From contig NC_066579.1 in the NCBI RefSeq assembly GCF_024323335.1, forward strand, positions 239,119,475 to 239,183,474: a DNA stretch of 64,000 bases, given 5' to 3'. The translations under genes were made by a program, and so were the position numbers. Positions 24,447 through 36,590 of this stretch are shown one piece after another. Each line of letters starts with the position of its first letter. Positions within the stretch are counted from its first letter, which is position 1. The stretch comes from Lathyrus oleraceus. Lineage: Eukaryota; Streptophyta; Magnoliopsida; Fabales; Fabaceae. Under the pieces are notes generated by a model, which was given only the letters and a program-made list of their open reading frames with translations, searched no databases and had not been told where the DNA came from.

Positions 24447-25940
24447 GGCTTGAACCTTAGTCTTCAGTGGGTAGCAATTCTCAATGTTATGACCCGGAGC
24501 ACCGGAATGATAAACGCAGTGCTGATCTGGTTTATACCACCATTGAGGATTTGCAGGAATAGCAAGAGGGTCCCTGGGTGTAACCAACTTCCTTTCCAAC
24601 AAGGAAGGATAAAGCTCTGCATATGACATAGGAATTGGATCAAAGCTGATCTTTTTCCTATCATAACTCAAGTTAGCTTGGTTGGTTGTGCTGCCACGAG
24701 GCTGGTAAGCCTGTTGCTGTGGACGCTGCTGTTGCTGATACTGAGGCTGTTGATATTGCTGAGAATTATCTTTGAAGACAGGCGCTATATGAGCCACCTG
24801 GTGCTGATTGCTATTGCGCCGTGCTGGCTTCCTCTGAACAGAGGGTCTTCTAGGCTTAGCATTGGATTGCACAGCGTGTGCCTCCCCATCCTTCTTCTTA
24901 AACGCCCCATACCGTTTAGAAGAAGAGCTCTCATCCTTTGCCAATCGTCCTTCACGGACTCCTTCCTCAAGACGCATCCCCATGTTCACCATCTCGGTGA
25001 AGTCAGAGGGAGCGCTTGCTACCATCCGCTCGTAATAAAATGAGCTAAGAGTCTTCAAGAAGATCTTAGTCATTTCTTTCTCCTATAGCGGTGGAGTAAT
25101 CTGAGCAGCCAGCTCTCGCCACCTCTGGGCGTACTCCTTAAATGTCTCCTTGTCCTTCTGAGACATGGCCCTGGGCTGATCACGGTCAGGAGCCATATCA
25201 ACGTTGTATTTATACTGCTTGACGAAGGCTTCGCCAAGATCGTTGAAGGATCGAATATTAGCACTGTCCAAACTCATGTACCATCTGAGTGCAGCACCGG
25301 ACAGATTGTCTTGAAAATAATGGATCAGAAGCTGATCATTATCAGTTTGGGTAGACATTTTCCTGGCGTACATGACCAGGTGAGCAAGAGGGCAAGTGTT
25401 CCCCTTATATTTTTCAAAGTCAGGTACTTTGAATTTGATCGGTATCTTAACACCTGGAACAAGGCACAACTCGGCAGCAGACTTGCCGAACAAATCCTTC
25501 CCTCTGAGGGTCTTCAACTCCTTTCTCAGCTCAAGGAATTGATCATTCATTGCTTCCATCTTCTCATTAACATCCGGGCCCTCAGACGGCTCAGAATGAT
25601 AGATGGTGTCGTCTACCCTCGGCATGGTATGCACGACAGGAGGAGCAACAACAGGGACCGGGCTAGATGCCGGCATATGAGCAAAAGTTGGGGCTGGAAG
25701 ATCAGGCATAAAACCTGGAGGCATACCCCAAGGAAACCCGGTTGGCATAGCGTGAGACGCAAAATGAGCACTGGCGGCTGGCACAGTCGGAACAGTGACC
25801 TCTGAAATAACCGTCCTCTGGACAGGAGTTGCAAGCGGTTGAGCAGGTTGATTCTGAGCAGCAAGGAGTTGCTCCATCAAAGCGCCAAGTCTGGCGACCT
25901 TTTCTTTCAATTCTCTGTTCTCTTGCTCTAGCTGATCCAT
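24447..25940 (-). pseudogene. gag: Element A gag, N-terminal and central part
   Basis: Gag is the particle-forming protein that packages element RNA. ATG 25940 opens a coiled-coil-like start (MDQLEQENRELKEKV); the frame is open upstream to 26054 without an ATG. A proline-rich linker follows, then the retrotransposon gag core (LLIHYFQDNLSGAALRWYM ... FKEYAQRWRELAAQI). Toward the end is a C-x2-H-x5-H-x4-C knuckle (CVYHSGAPGHNIENC). A single in-frame TAG at 25085-25083 breaks the frame; coding continues in the same phase. The equivalent spot in element D is open (leucine of PPMLEREL). Element G interrupts the gene at 24446. Confidence 0.92.
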
Positions 25941-26237
25941 AACTCTTGCAGAATTGGCTCGAGTATAGTACCGGTGAGTCAGCTTGTCTTCAAAATAAAT
26001 GAAGAACACAGAGTTAGGGCAAGAAGACCAGAAACAAGGTACCTGCTTATGCAAAATGATGCATGTAATGCTTGTGCATATGCTTTGTTTATTTTCAAGG
26101 AACCCTTACGGTATTATTTGCAATTTTGAATTTTTAAGCATTTTAACTTCATATGGAAAATATCTCATTCAATATAATCGAGACAAAGAAGTACAACAGT
26201 TTTGATTCAATTACAAGGAGAAAAGGAAAATAACATC

Positions 26238-27686
26238 CTATGGATCCCTAGAAGCTCGGGATGCTGGAAGACGAGAAGCACACAACTTCTTGATCTCTCT
26301 CTCATAGGCAGCTTCCATATCTGCTTTCTCCTTAGCAAGCTGATCATACTTCCTCTTCCAAAATTTGGAAGACTGAGGAAGCAGAGAAGTCCAAGTATCA
26401 TTGGGATCGTCGATCACCCGATGCTCGAGAAATTCAATCAGAGCGTCCTTCTCCTTAAGCTGCTGCAACAATTCTTCTCTTTCACGGATCCAAGCACGTG
26501 AAAGGTCTTCTTCTCTCAACTCCTCTACACGTTGGGTAGGGAGGGTTGAAGGCCCAGCCACATCCAACGGTGTAGGTCTCGGATGATCATATGGCATCAG
26601 GTATACAGAAGCTCTCTGTCTGACCCAAGAGGTATAAGGTTCCAAAGCAATGCAATTCTTCGGACCCAATTCATTCCTACTCTTCTTGCAGATCTTGCGC
26701 CAAGCGCGGACAAATCTGGCTTTCAGGCCTTGGGGATCTTTACCCTCCTGAAAGAACACACCTTCTAACAGAATGTTATGAGGTTTATCCTTTAGGGGGA
26801 ACCCAAGCTGACGACGTGCTAGAATAGGATTGTAGCTGATCCCACCACATGTACCAAGAAGAGGCACATTAGGGAATTCACCACAATAATCAATGATCTG
26901 AACGGTGTCATACACGCGATCGTACCAAGAGATATCATCATTAGTGAGAGACATAAGTCTCTGAGACCACCGTAGACATCCCTTGTTCTCCTTGAAAGCA
27001 ACTGTCTGCGACAAGTGCGAAATAAACCACTTGTACAGCAAAGGCAAACAGCAGACAATAACTCCTCCACCCTTTGCATTCCTCAGATGCAAGGAGACAT
27101 AGGCATCACCCAACAAAGTCGGAACGGGATTAAGAACTGAGAAAATCCTAATGGCGTTCATGTCCACAAATTTGTCGAAGTTGGGAAACAAGACCAACCC
27201 ATAGATGAGCAGCACGAATAAAGCCTCAAAGGCATCCTCACTCATGGCCTTCCCATAGATGGTAGCTTGAGCGACGAGGAACTCGGAAGGAAAACCCTGA
27301 ATTCCACCTTTGGTTGTCAGATTAGCTTTAATCAGAGATTCATCTATATGCAACAAGTCTGCAATCTCTCGAGCAGTCGGAATACTCTCTAAGCCGCTGA
27401 ACGGCACCTGATCCAGAATCGGGATCCCAATAAGATGAGCATACTCCTCCAAAGTAGGTAACAGCTGGAAGTCTGGGAAAGAGAAGCAGCGATACAGCGG
27501 ATCATAAAACTAAGCCAGAGTACTCATCAGTCCCTCATCAACCTGAGTAGTCAACAGAGGCAGAAGCTTCCCATAGCGAGCTTTGAAACCCAAGGGATCT
27601 AATACATAGGATGTCAGATTCCTTAACTCTTTTACATCGGGTTGTCTAAAGCTATACTTCTTTGTATGCCTTTTTGGTCTTTCCAT
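26238..27686 (-). pseudogene. Element A ORF1 (Ogre-specific protein of unknown function), one stop
   Basis: The frame starts at ATG 27686 (MERPKRHTKKY) and spans 482 codons. One TAG at 27512-27510 lies where H has CAG (VQFYDP). Conserved blocks shared with H are EEYAHL.GIP, FVLLIYGL.LFPN, VPTLL, RNAKGGG, CLRWSQRLMSLT, CGEFPNVPL and ARRQLGFPL. The C-terminal third is charged and probably coiled-coil (REREELLQQLKEKDALIEFLEHRV). Such a protein upstream of gag is diagnostic for Ogre; its function is unknown. The conserved part resembles plant mobile-domain-like regions, which is only an impression. A 180-300-bp spacer separates it from gag. Confidence 0.9.
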
Positions 27687-28693
27687 GTCTGAAAATTTTA
27701 CAAATAAACCCTTTTAAGTTCCTTGAAAATTTTCTCTTTTTCTGATGACATGAATGCAGATGAATGCATGAATGCATGAATGCAACAATCACACTCAAGG
27801 ATCAAGCAAGTCACACCAAACAAAGGTCATGGGAAAGCTCATTGTATCCCTAATATCAATCATCCATTTTGGTGGATTTAGGTTTTCACCTTATCAACAC
27901 CCAAGTTCCATTGATATTAACGGTACATGAACCGGCTCTAACATCCTTAATATCAATCATCCATTTTGGTAGATTTAGGTTTTACGCCTTATCAATACCC
28001 AAGTTCCATTGATATTAAGGTTGTCTGAACGACTCAACCATGAATCACGGGTTTGCTGAGAGTCACGAGCATGGAGTCTTGGTTAAGAACCACCCAAAGG
28101 GAGTGTACTAGGGTTTATACCTGCCAGACATGTTCTACCAGAGGTTCCCATAATCATCGTCCCATCTCTCGGATATTATCGGAGGAACGAATACTCGTAT
28201 TCCAAAAATATTCTCAAGAGAGACTCTTATGAGTGTAGTATCGCGTAACAATCGCATCAGATCTGACATCCGAACGACCTCCGCACTACGTCCTAAAAAA
28301 TAGGCCAAGATGGGCTTGGTAAACTAAGGTCTTTGGCTTCTAAGGCACATGATTGAAAGAATAATGCCTAACCACAAATAACGTGTGTGACATTATTAAT
28401 CCAACATGACCTCCACCAAGTGAATGGACTCGCAAGTCAACTGGCTAAGGAATACTCCACACCAGTCAACAAGACTACGCCATTCTCCTATCCTAGAGTG
28501 CACTCGAGTTCGGGTATAGAACTCATCTCACAGAGATCACCAAAGCAAACAGCAATTGTATATCAAGCAATTCAAACATTACAATCAATACAGTTATCCC
28601 AAATTGTACAAAAATATGTCAAATAACAGCTAAACAAATATCATACAACAAGGGTGAAAACTAGGCAATACCACCAGGGAAGGTCTAATGTTA
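27687..28693 (-). other. 5' leader of element A, with a duplicated segment
   Basis: This is non-coding sequence between PBS and ORF1. A segment of about 85 bp is present twice (27850-27925 and 27948-28022), each with ATATCAAT at one end and ATTGATAT at the other, so each can fold back on itself. Element H has one copy at about 61606-61672. Nothing else is recognised. Confidence 0.75.
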
Positions 28694-28711
28694 TCCCTAG
28701 CAGAGTCGCCA
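28694..28711 (-). promoter_or_regulatory. Primer binding site of element A (tRNA-Arg type)
   Basis: On the element strand TGGCGACTCTGCTAGGGA follows six bases after the LTR end. Ogre elements use tRNA-Arg and have this sequence. D and H carry close variants at the same place. Confidence 0.9.
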
Positions 28712-29727
28712 CTTTTCTGTAGCGGTGTATTCGTCGCTATATGATTTATTGATTAAACCATAAGCAAAGTATACAAAGAATCGAGTCGCCACCGCACTTT
28801 TATTTATCTTAAAGAATGGCTAAAAAGCGAACAAAAGCCTAAGAAGTTTTACACGTAGAAAACCAATAAAAGATCAGAGAATCTGGGTAAGGGGTAAATT
28901 ACGCAATGGGAAGGTGTTAGGCACCCATCACGTCCTAGGTACTCCTAGGGAGCCCTTTTCACACTTGTTGTATAAAAAATGTTTATTTGTTTATGACATA
29001 TTGTGCAAACATGAATGGGATGATGAGAAAAGAATATGCAATTTTTATTGTCTTTGTGTTTGAACGGATGAACCCGTTGCCTACGTACCTTCCATCAAAG
29101 GTAAGGATCAAAACGCCGTAGTTCGGCTAAAAGATTTCCAAAAATTAGTGAGTTCATTTTAAAACACAAGCATTAAGGCTTTTCATTACCAATGGGAGAA
29201 AACTCAACCTGAATTCACAATCCACCATGCGAGGACGGCTTCGACGTACTAGAGGGGTTAACCCTGTTTTCAGTACGGAAGTCTTACAATGAACTCACTA
29301 AGGACAAGGTAAGATTTACATCAACCACTATGGTAATTGAAACCTATGGCTAATGTGTAAAACATATCAACAATGGACAAAGCCACAAAACAATTGAATG
29401 GGTGAAGTTAATTGATTTATGAGTATTTACAAAATATGGTCAAGGTATGATTAGGATTGATTCAAAGAAGTGTTATGAAATGGAGTTTGAAAAGTCAAGG
29501 ACTTAGGGTCCAGGTTTCTAATTTGAAAAGACATGAAAATGTTTGCACAACATGTATTTTACAAGTTTTAAAAGTCAACAAGTGAAAAGGGATTTTTGAA
29601 ACAAAAAGGATGTGGATGAAGGAGTGTAAAACTTCCTAGAAGTTCACCTCTTGAAATCATATAGAAGATGATTCAAGTGTGTCCTTAGGAATAAGGCAAC
29701 AAAGCAAGTAAGCAAAATAAAAGCAAG

Positions 29728-30270
29728 GTGATACCGGATGCCATCAATGGACTTATACCAATCTCATAAACAAAAGCGGATACCGGATACCAATAAATGG
29801 GTTTACACCAATCTCCTAAGACAAAACAATGATACCGGAATCCAATAAATGGGCTTATACCAATCTCACAAACAAAAGCGGATATCAGATGCCAATAAAT
29901 GGACTTATTCCAATCTCCTAAGGTAAAACAAAACATAGATGTCAGATGCCAATCTATCTGGACTTATACCAACCTCCAAAGGATGATCACAGGAATAACA
30001 AATGCCAACAACATGGTCTTACAATTGCATCCTCACATACAACAAACAAACAGAAAGATGGATGTCAGATGCCAATCTATCTGGGCTCACTCTAACCTCC
30101 AACAGATGATCATGGGAGTACAAATGCCAACAACATGGTCTTACAATTGCATCCTCACATACAACAAACAAACAAGCATTAAGCAATGGACATGAGTGGC
30201 CAAATGAAATGGTCTTACACTCTATCCCTTCCAAATCATAGGAACAAAGGCCAATGAATGGACTTACAGT
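29728..30270 (-). repeat. Degenerate minisatellite in A's LTR, about 50-bp units
   Basis: Units contain 'gatgccaat..atggacttataccaatctc' in plus-strand reading, and the later units are longer and diverged. Related arrays at the equivalent LTR place occur in F (35113-35575) and C (38791-38950), with different copy numbers. Confidence 0.85.
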
Positions 30271-30499
30271 TGTCCTCAATGGGTAAACCAAAGATGGATC
30301 ACAAAGATGTGAAATGATGATCATGCAATAATGAACAATTAATTATGATAAATGCACAAAAGCATGCAAGCAAACATGTACAAATGCACTGAGTAATCAA
30401 TCAAACACAGTCATTTAGTACACACTATAACCAAGCAATTAGGCTCAATCAAAGGGTTAGACTTTAAAGTCAACTGGAATGGGGTAAGTGGTGCTCTTA

Positions 30500-30579
30500 A
30501 CCTTGACATCGAGAGCCAAGGTGAAGCAGATGAAAGGATATGAGGGGTGTGCCTCATCACTCTTATCCCTGGTCAGGGA
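30500..30579 (-). other. Two conserved hairpins in A's LTR
   Basis: Hairpin a (30500-30522) has arms ACCTTG and CAAGGT. Hairpin b (30566-30579) has arms TCCCTG and CAGGGA around a 2-nt loop. Counterparts in F (34829-34851 and 34771-34784), C (39328-39350 and 39396-39409) and D (53189-53211 and 53256-53269) have altered but mostly still pairing arms. No function is known. Confidence 0.65.
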
Positions 30580-32325
30580 GAGCATTGAATATCAGAAGGT
30601 GTGGGAGTTCAGAAAGTTGGAACTCTCTCCACAAGTTAATGACTCGATAGATCTTGGGCTTTTACTCACTATGCATCAACACATGTGGTGTGAGCAAGGT
30701 GAGTGACACACAGAATAGTAGGAGATAGGCTACATATCTCTTCTATCTACCAATTGCCTCATATGAGGTCTTTTCCTGCTTGGGGACAAAGTTAAACAAT
30801 CACAAACATTGCCTCTTAAGGAGGACTTCAGACAGGTGCCTGGCCAAGTAACAGGCCAGGTCTTCCAGACTACATGGAGACAAGAGATTCTACCTCAATG
30901 CTTAAGCAAAGCAAAGCAATAGCAAGTTCACAAAGGAACTATAGCAACTAAGTGTACCTGTGGAAACATCAAATATAATCAGTACTCAATCACAAAGTCA
31001 AAACAGACAAGATAAGGACCAACGGTCAACACAATCAAACACATGTGCAAAGCACAAACTCAAATCAAATGAGCTAGCATCCTACAAAACAAACCAAGTT
31101 AGTCCATAACAATCAAATAAACCAAACTCAATCAACTTGAATTAATCTCCTTAATGCAATTGTTTCTTCAACCTGAAAATCAAACTCAAATGTGAGAAGT
31201 AAACCCTTAGGCCAAAGCCTAGGGTCAAAGGAGGAGAAATGGACCAAAACAGAACATGAAAATTGACCAAAATCAATATTAATCAAATAAGAACAAGGTA
31301 TAATTGGTCTCATATCAAAAGCATTCACCAATTGCATTTCATAAACAAATCATGTCAAACTAGGCAAGTTGGAATCACATTGATGTAAACAGAATGAACA
31401 CAAGCATATCCATACCAAAATGGCTCAATAAATTCCAAGAAAAATCATGCCTAAACAGAACACATTGAATGAGCAACACACCAAAAATCATGTCAATTGG
31501 ATAAAGGGAAGCAAGTCAATTAAAATCAACAAGTCAAAGCATGTTCAAACAAGCTCATACAAGACCACAAATCATGCATCAAGTTCATGCAAGCATAAAA
31601 CAGGAACCAAACATGATAAATGAATGAGATCAAAGCCATGGAAAACTTCAAGAGGTCTATAATACACATGCCAAATTTCAAGTCTATCCAATAATCACCT
31701 AGGATTTCACAAATCATATGATATCATGACTCACAAAAGGTTCATAATTGGTCAAACAGGGGAGAAATTATCAAACAAATTGAAAATGCATTCCAAAATT
31801 CCATGAAACATCACAAGCAAACTAGACATCCATAAGTATCAACATGCAAAAATCCAGATCAATTGGCATAGCATAAGCATGGTAAATAAAATCAAGAACA
31901 TGAACAAGAAATGGTGTGACATACATTGTCACACCTTCAAAGATCACATCATATCTCACAATCCAGGAACTCAAAAATAGCAAACTATATACCAAAATGA
32001 CCAGGAATGAGTCTCGATCACACATGTAAAATTTCAAGAATTTTGGAGCAAGCATCAAGATTTCACAAATGAAATGGCAAAACATAGGCAAAAAGCATAC
32101 ATGATCAAAACCAATAGACCAAAACAAAAATAGGCCGTGCACAACTTTTGTTATCATGCCTATAAAAAACTAGAGGAAAAATGGAGATCAATGCAAAAAT
32201 TCCCACTCAATTTGGATTAAAGATGAATGACTTATGATTTTTTAAAGATTGATCATGAAATGAAATAAAAATTTGGATAATAAAATGGATTTAAATGAAC
32301 AAATGGCATTTTTGTAAATATGGCG

Positions 32326-32360
32326 CTCACTTAATGAAACGCTGTGTTTCATTAAGTGAG
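32326..32360. repeat. Perfect inverted repeat, 15-bp arms, 5-bp loop
   Basis: The arm CTCACTTAATGAAAC is followed by GCTGT and the exact reverse complement. It lies in the LTR of A downstream of the TATA-like word. C has a smaller palindrome at the comparable place (GTGAAAC/GTTTCAC, 41229-41248). Confidence 0.9.
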
Positions 32361-34272
32361 GTGTCACGAGGTGAATGGCGGCATGGTTCACAAACACGGA
32401 TTTCATGCAAATTCAAGGCAAAACGGATCAAAGCTATCATCTGGAAACGAAATTTGAACATTCATCACACATTCATACTGTTCTTCATGCTCAAGATCCA
32501 ACTCTCACGGAAATCCACGAAACATATATCATTAGAACCAGCATTCATCATACATCAATAATATAGCATGGATTTCAATTAATTTTACTCATAGCAGAAG
32601 AATCGAGCAAAACAAGTTTCATAATCCAAACTTCAAATTAAGATATCTTGCTCAAAACTTAATGAAAATGCACGATTCAAGTTGCAGCATGCTCTACAAT
32701 AAAAGATCTACCAAAGCCATATGCTAATTGTGAGAATTGGAAGCATCGAGTTCTTACCTCTTGAAGATGCAGATCTTGATTCTGTTGGATTCAAGGCTCC
32801 AATGGTGAAAACAGATGCTTAATGATCAATAGGAAGATGAATGAAGGATGTTCTTTAGCTCAACAATGCTCAGGTTCGAAGAAACTTCAAACTGCCATGT
32901 GAATGCACCAAGCTTCAACAGTTGCAATCTTCAAGGATTTCCACACTTTTGCTTCAAACAGGTCTTCAATAACACCTGTAAATGATGATCAACACAAGCA
33001 CCAGCAAAAAGAATCAAGAATTTCGATGGAAAAGTGAAAAAAAGTTTGAGAGAATTTGAGAGAATTTTCGAGATTTTTGGTTTGGATCTGAGATTGTGAT
33101 TGTTGATTTCGATTTTCTGTTATGATTAAGGTCTTATAGTACCTGTTAATCTACTTGCTAAACATGATTAGGCCAAATGAAAATGGATTAGTGAAATGAA
33201 GCTTGTTATGCAATTTGGCAAAAATGCCCTTTTTCAAATGCAACCAATGGAACAGTGTAATTCTTCTTGCAGCAAGTCACAAAACCTGTTTTAAAGTCAT
33301 TTGAATTGGTTTGGAGTGAAAATTGTGCTTGCTTTTTAAAATCACTTTTTTTCCCACCAAAATTTAAATTGGTTCACTTGAAAAATGGACTTTTGATGTG
33401 ATGATTTTTGATGAAATGTGATGATGGATTATGATAAAGCATGTCAAATGGAGTTTGCTCAAAAAAGAATCACAAGAATTGGCCTTTTGATTCAAGAGTT
33501 ATGCCTCCTTGAAGTTCAAGATTTCTTGAGAATGATTTGATCATAACTTGCCAACTACACATGAGAAATGGGTGTTCTTGGACTTTTTGGAAAGGTGAGA
33601 GCAAGATCTTCAACTTTCATGTTGGACAAAATTTGATTTGAAGCTTGCTTGATGATGTAAAGTTGAGGAGAAGACCTTTCCATTTTTGGCAGTTTGAAAT
33701 TACAGGTCACTTGCTATTTTTGGAAACTTTTTGTCTGACCTCCAATTCCTCAATGATGATGTTTGACATGTTATATGAGACTTGTATGGACATGAATAAG
33801 GTCTCTCAAACCATTTCCCACAATCAAATCCCTAATTAAATGCACAGTTGACCACAGTTGACTTTGCTAGGGTTTTGGTTGACTGAGCCATGTTCTGATG
33901 AATTTTAAACCTCTACCACTTGAGATTTTGATACCAAATGATATCACAACTCATATGAACTCTTGATGAATAATCATGGTGCCCAAATTCTTCAGAATGG
34001 CCACCATCTATGGCTCAAGGACTACCTGTGATTGGCTTGACCTAATTGCTTCATCTGCAAGTAACAAGGTTAGATGACAATGTTTTTGTACTTTTGGGTT
34101 AATAAACAAATGAAAAGCAATGATATACAAATGCAAAACATGCTTGGTGATCAAGAACCACACTCACAAGATAACCCACCCACAAGAAGGGCAAAAGGTG
34201 CACAAAGATCCTTGAGACAATGATATGATATGATGCCATGAGGGATCTTAGGGACAAAATTGGGGTCTTACA

Positions 34273-36590
34273 GGTTGTTAACTCACTTGAGCTTGACTTG
34301 TGGCTTATGCCCTTTGCTTATTGGGTTTTTGATTGTTGATATTAACTGTTGGTTGTTTATCTGATTTGTATACTGATTTGTTTGATGTTTCCACAGGTAC
34401 ATTAGTTTCTTAAGTTCACTTTTGAACTTGCTTTTGGTTGGTTGCTTAACCACTTTAGGTATAACCTCTCTTCTTCATGTAGTCTGGAAGACCTGGCCTG
34501 TTATGTGGCCAGGCACCTGTCTGAAGTCCTCCTTAAGGGGCAATGCTTGTGATTTGTTTACTCTTTGTGCCAAGCAGAAAAAGTCTTTTGATAAGGCAAT
34601 TGGTAGATAAAAGAGATGTGTAGTCCATCTCCTACTATTCAGTGTGTCATCCCTTTGCTCACATAACATGTTGATGCATTGTGGATCTTAACCCAAGATC
34701 TATAGAGTCTAATCTTTGTGGAGAGAGTTCCAACTTTCTGAACTCCCACACCTTCTATCATTCAATGCTCTCCCTGACCAGGGATAGAAGCTATGAGGCA
34801 CACCCCTCATCTCCACTTCATCTGCTTCACCTTAACTCTCAATGTTAAGGTTAAGAGCACAACTTACCCCAATCCAGTTGACTTTAAAGTCTAACCTTGC
34901 TTGAGCCTAACTGCTTGTATATAGTGTGTGCTAACTGAATTGATTGTCTGCTTACTTGATTCATCTGTGCATATTTGCTTGAGTGTGCCTTAGTGCATTT
35001 ATCATCATCATTTGTATATCATTTCATAAGCTCTGCTTTATAGCATTTTTGCTTTGTCCATGGAGGAGACAAGCATAAGTCCATTACTTGGCAGTTGTTC
35101 CAATGATATGGTGTGAGATTGGTGTAAGTCCATTGATTGGCATCTGGTATCATTGTTTTGTTTTAGGAGATTGGTGTAAATCCATTGATTGGTATCCGGT
35201 ATCCACCTTTGTTTGTGAGATTGGTGTAAGTCCATTGATTGGCATCTGGTATCATTGTTTTGTTTTAGGAGATTGGTGTAAATCCATTGATTGGTATCCG
35301 GTATCCACCTTTGTTTGTGAGACTAGTATAAGTCCATTGATTGGCATCTGGTATCATTGTTTTGTTTTAGGAGATTAGTGTAAATCCATTGATTGGTATC
35401 CGGTATCCGGTATCCGTGTTTGTTTTGTGAGATTGGTATAAGTCCATTGATTGGCATCCGGTATCATTGTTTTGTTTTAGGAGATTGGTGTAAATCCATT
35501 GATTGGTATCCGGTATCCACCTTTGTTTGTGAGATTGGTATAAGTCCATTGATTGGCATCCGGTATCACCTTGCTTTGTTCATTTGCTTACTTGCTTTGT
35601 TGCCTCATTCCAAAGGATACACTTGAATCATCTACATATGATTTCAAGAGGTGAACATCTAAGAAGTTTTACTCCTTCACCCTCCCGCCTTTTGTTCTTT
35701 AAACTCCCTTTTCACATTGTTAATTCAAAAACTTTGAACTATTGTGCAAACATTGTCATCTCTTTTCAAATTAGAAACCTAGGCTTTAGGCCTTTGATTT
35801 TCCAAACTCCATTTCATAATACTTCTTTGAATTGAATTCTAATCATACTTTGACCATCTTTTGTGAATAAATCCTAATTGGTTAATCCAACTCATTCAAT
35901 TGTTTTGTGGCTTTGTCCATTCTTGATAAGTTTTCATGCATTAGCCATAGGTTTGATTTATCCTAGTTGGTTGATATTAATCTCACCTTCTTGTCCTTAG
36001 TGATTTAATTGTAAGACTTCCTTGCTTATTATAGGGTTAACCCCTCACTAGCAAGTTGAAGTTGTTCTCACATGGTGGACTCGTTGTTTGTATAAGGTTG
36101 AGTTTTCTCCCGTGGATAACGAAAGACCTTAGGGCTTTTGTTTTAAAATGAACCCACTCATATTTTGGAAATCTTTTAGCCGAACTACGGCATTTTGATC
36201 CTTACCTTCCATGGAAAGGTACGTAGGTAACGGGTTCATCCGTTCAAACACAAAAACATTAAAAATTGTATATTCTTTTCTCACCTTCCCAATCATGTTT
36301 GCACAATATGTCATAAACAAATAAACTTTTTTATACAACAAGTGTGAAAAGGGCTCCCTAGGAGTACCTAGGACGTTTTGGGTGCCTAACACCTTCCCAT
36401 TGCGTAATTAACCCCTTACCCAGATTCTTTGATCTTTTCATTAGTTTTCTATGTGTAAAACTTCTCAGGCTTTTGTTCGCTTTTTAGCCATTCCTTTGGA
36501 TAAATAAAAGTGCGGTGGCGACTCGATTTCTTTGTATGCTTTGCTTTTGGTTTAATCAATAAATCATAAAGTGACGAATACACCGCTACA
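34273..36590 (+). repeat. Element F: LTR fragment of an Ogre-like element, cut by A
   Basis: It aligns in plus orientation with the inner and terminal part of A's LTR and ends CACCGCTACA. Its left end is exactly A's outer LTR edge, so A inserted into it and its start lies off-window. No PBS follows; B's gag coding sequence begins at once. F is therefore either a solo LTR or the 3' LTR of an element inserted in B. Confidence 0.85.
35113..35575 (+). repeat. Minisatellite in LTR F, nine units of about 51 bp
   Basis: Units start near 35113, 35168, 35217, 35270, 35319, 35371, 35428, 35481 and 35531 with 'gagattggtgtaa'. Two alternating types, 'taagtccattgattggcat' and 'taaatccattgattggtat', form a higher-order two-unit pattern. 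Confidence 0.92.

Larger units (their letters stand above)
1..34272 (-). mobile_element. Element A: Ogre/Tat-like LTR retrotransposon, 3' end off-window, interrupted by element G
   Basis: Read on the minus strand the order is 5' LTR (34272-28718), PBS, leader, ORF1, gag, protease, intron, pol (RT, two RNase H domains, integrase) and a long repeat-rich 3' UTR that runs off the left edge. The ORF1, the spliced gag-pro/pol intron, the tRNA-Arg-type PBS and the very long LTR are hallmarks of Ogre elements of legumes. The chromovirus G lies inside its gag. Its outer right edge abuts a broken LTR (F), so A inserted into F. The 3' LTR and the second target-site copy should lie left of the window. 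Confidence 0.9.
28718..34272 (-). repeat. 5' LTR of element A (5555 bp)
   Basis: On the element strand it starts TGTAAGACCCCAATTTTG at 34272 and ends ACACCGCTACA at 28718. Ends are TG...CA and the PBS follows. The first part matches the start of B's LTR; the inner part matches F, C and D. A weak TATA-like word (ACTATAAG) lies at 33140-33133. No genes were seen; open frames of 60-110 codons here are not conserved in the related LTRs. Confidence 0.93.

Noticed and set aside
28694..28711. tRNA-like sequences at the PBS positions (also 17919, 52376, 60960)
   Set aside because: Each is only 12-18 nt beside an LTR end, so they are primer sites, not tRNA genes.
29685..35626. Cysteine and tryptophan-rich repeated frames in A and F LTRs
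   Set aside because: They follow the minisatellite units and change frame between copies.
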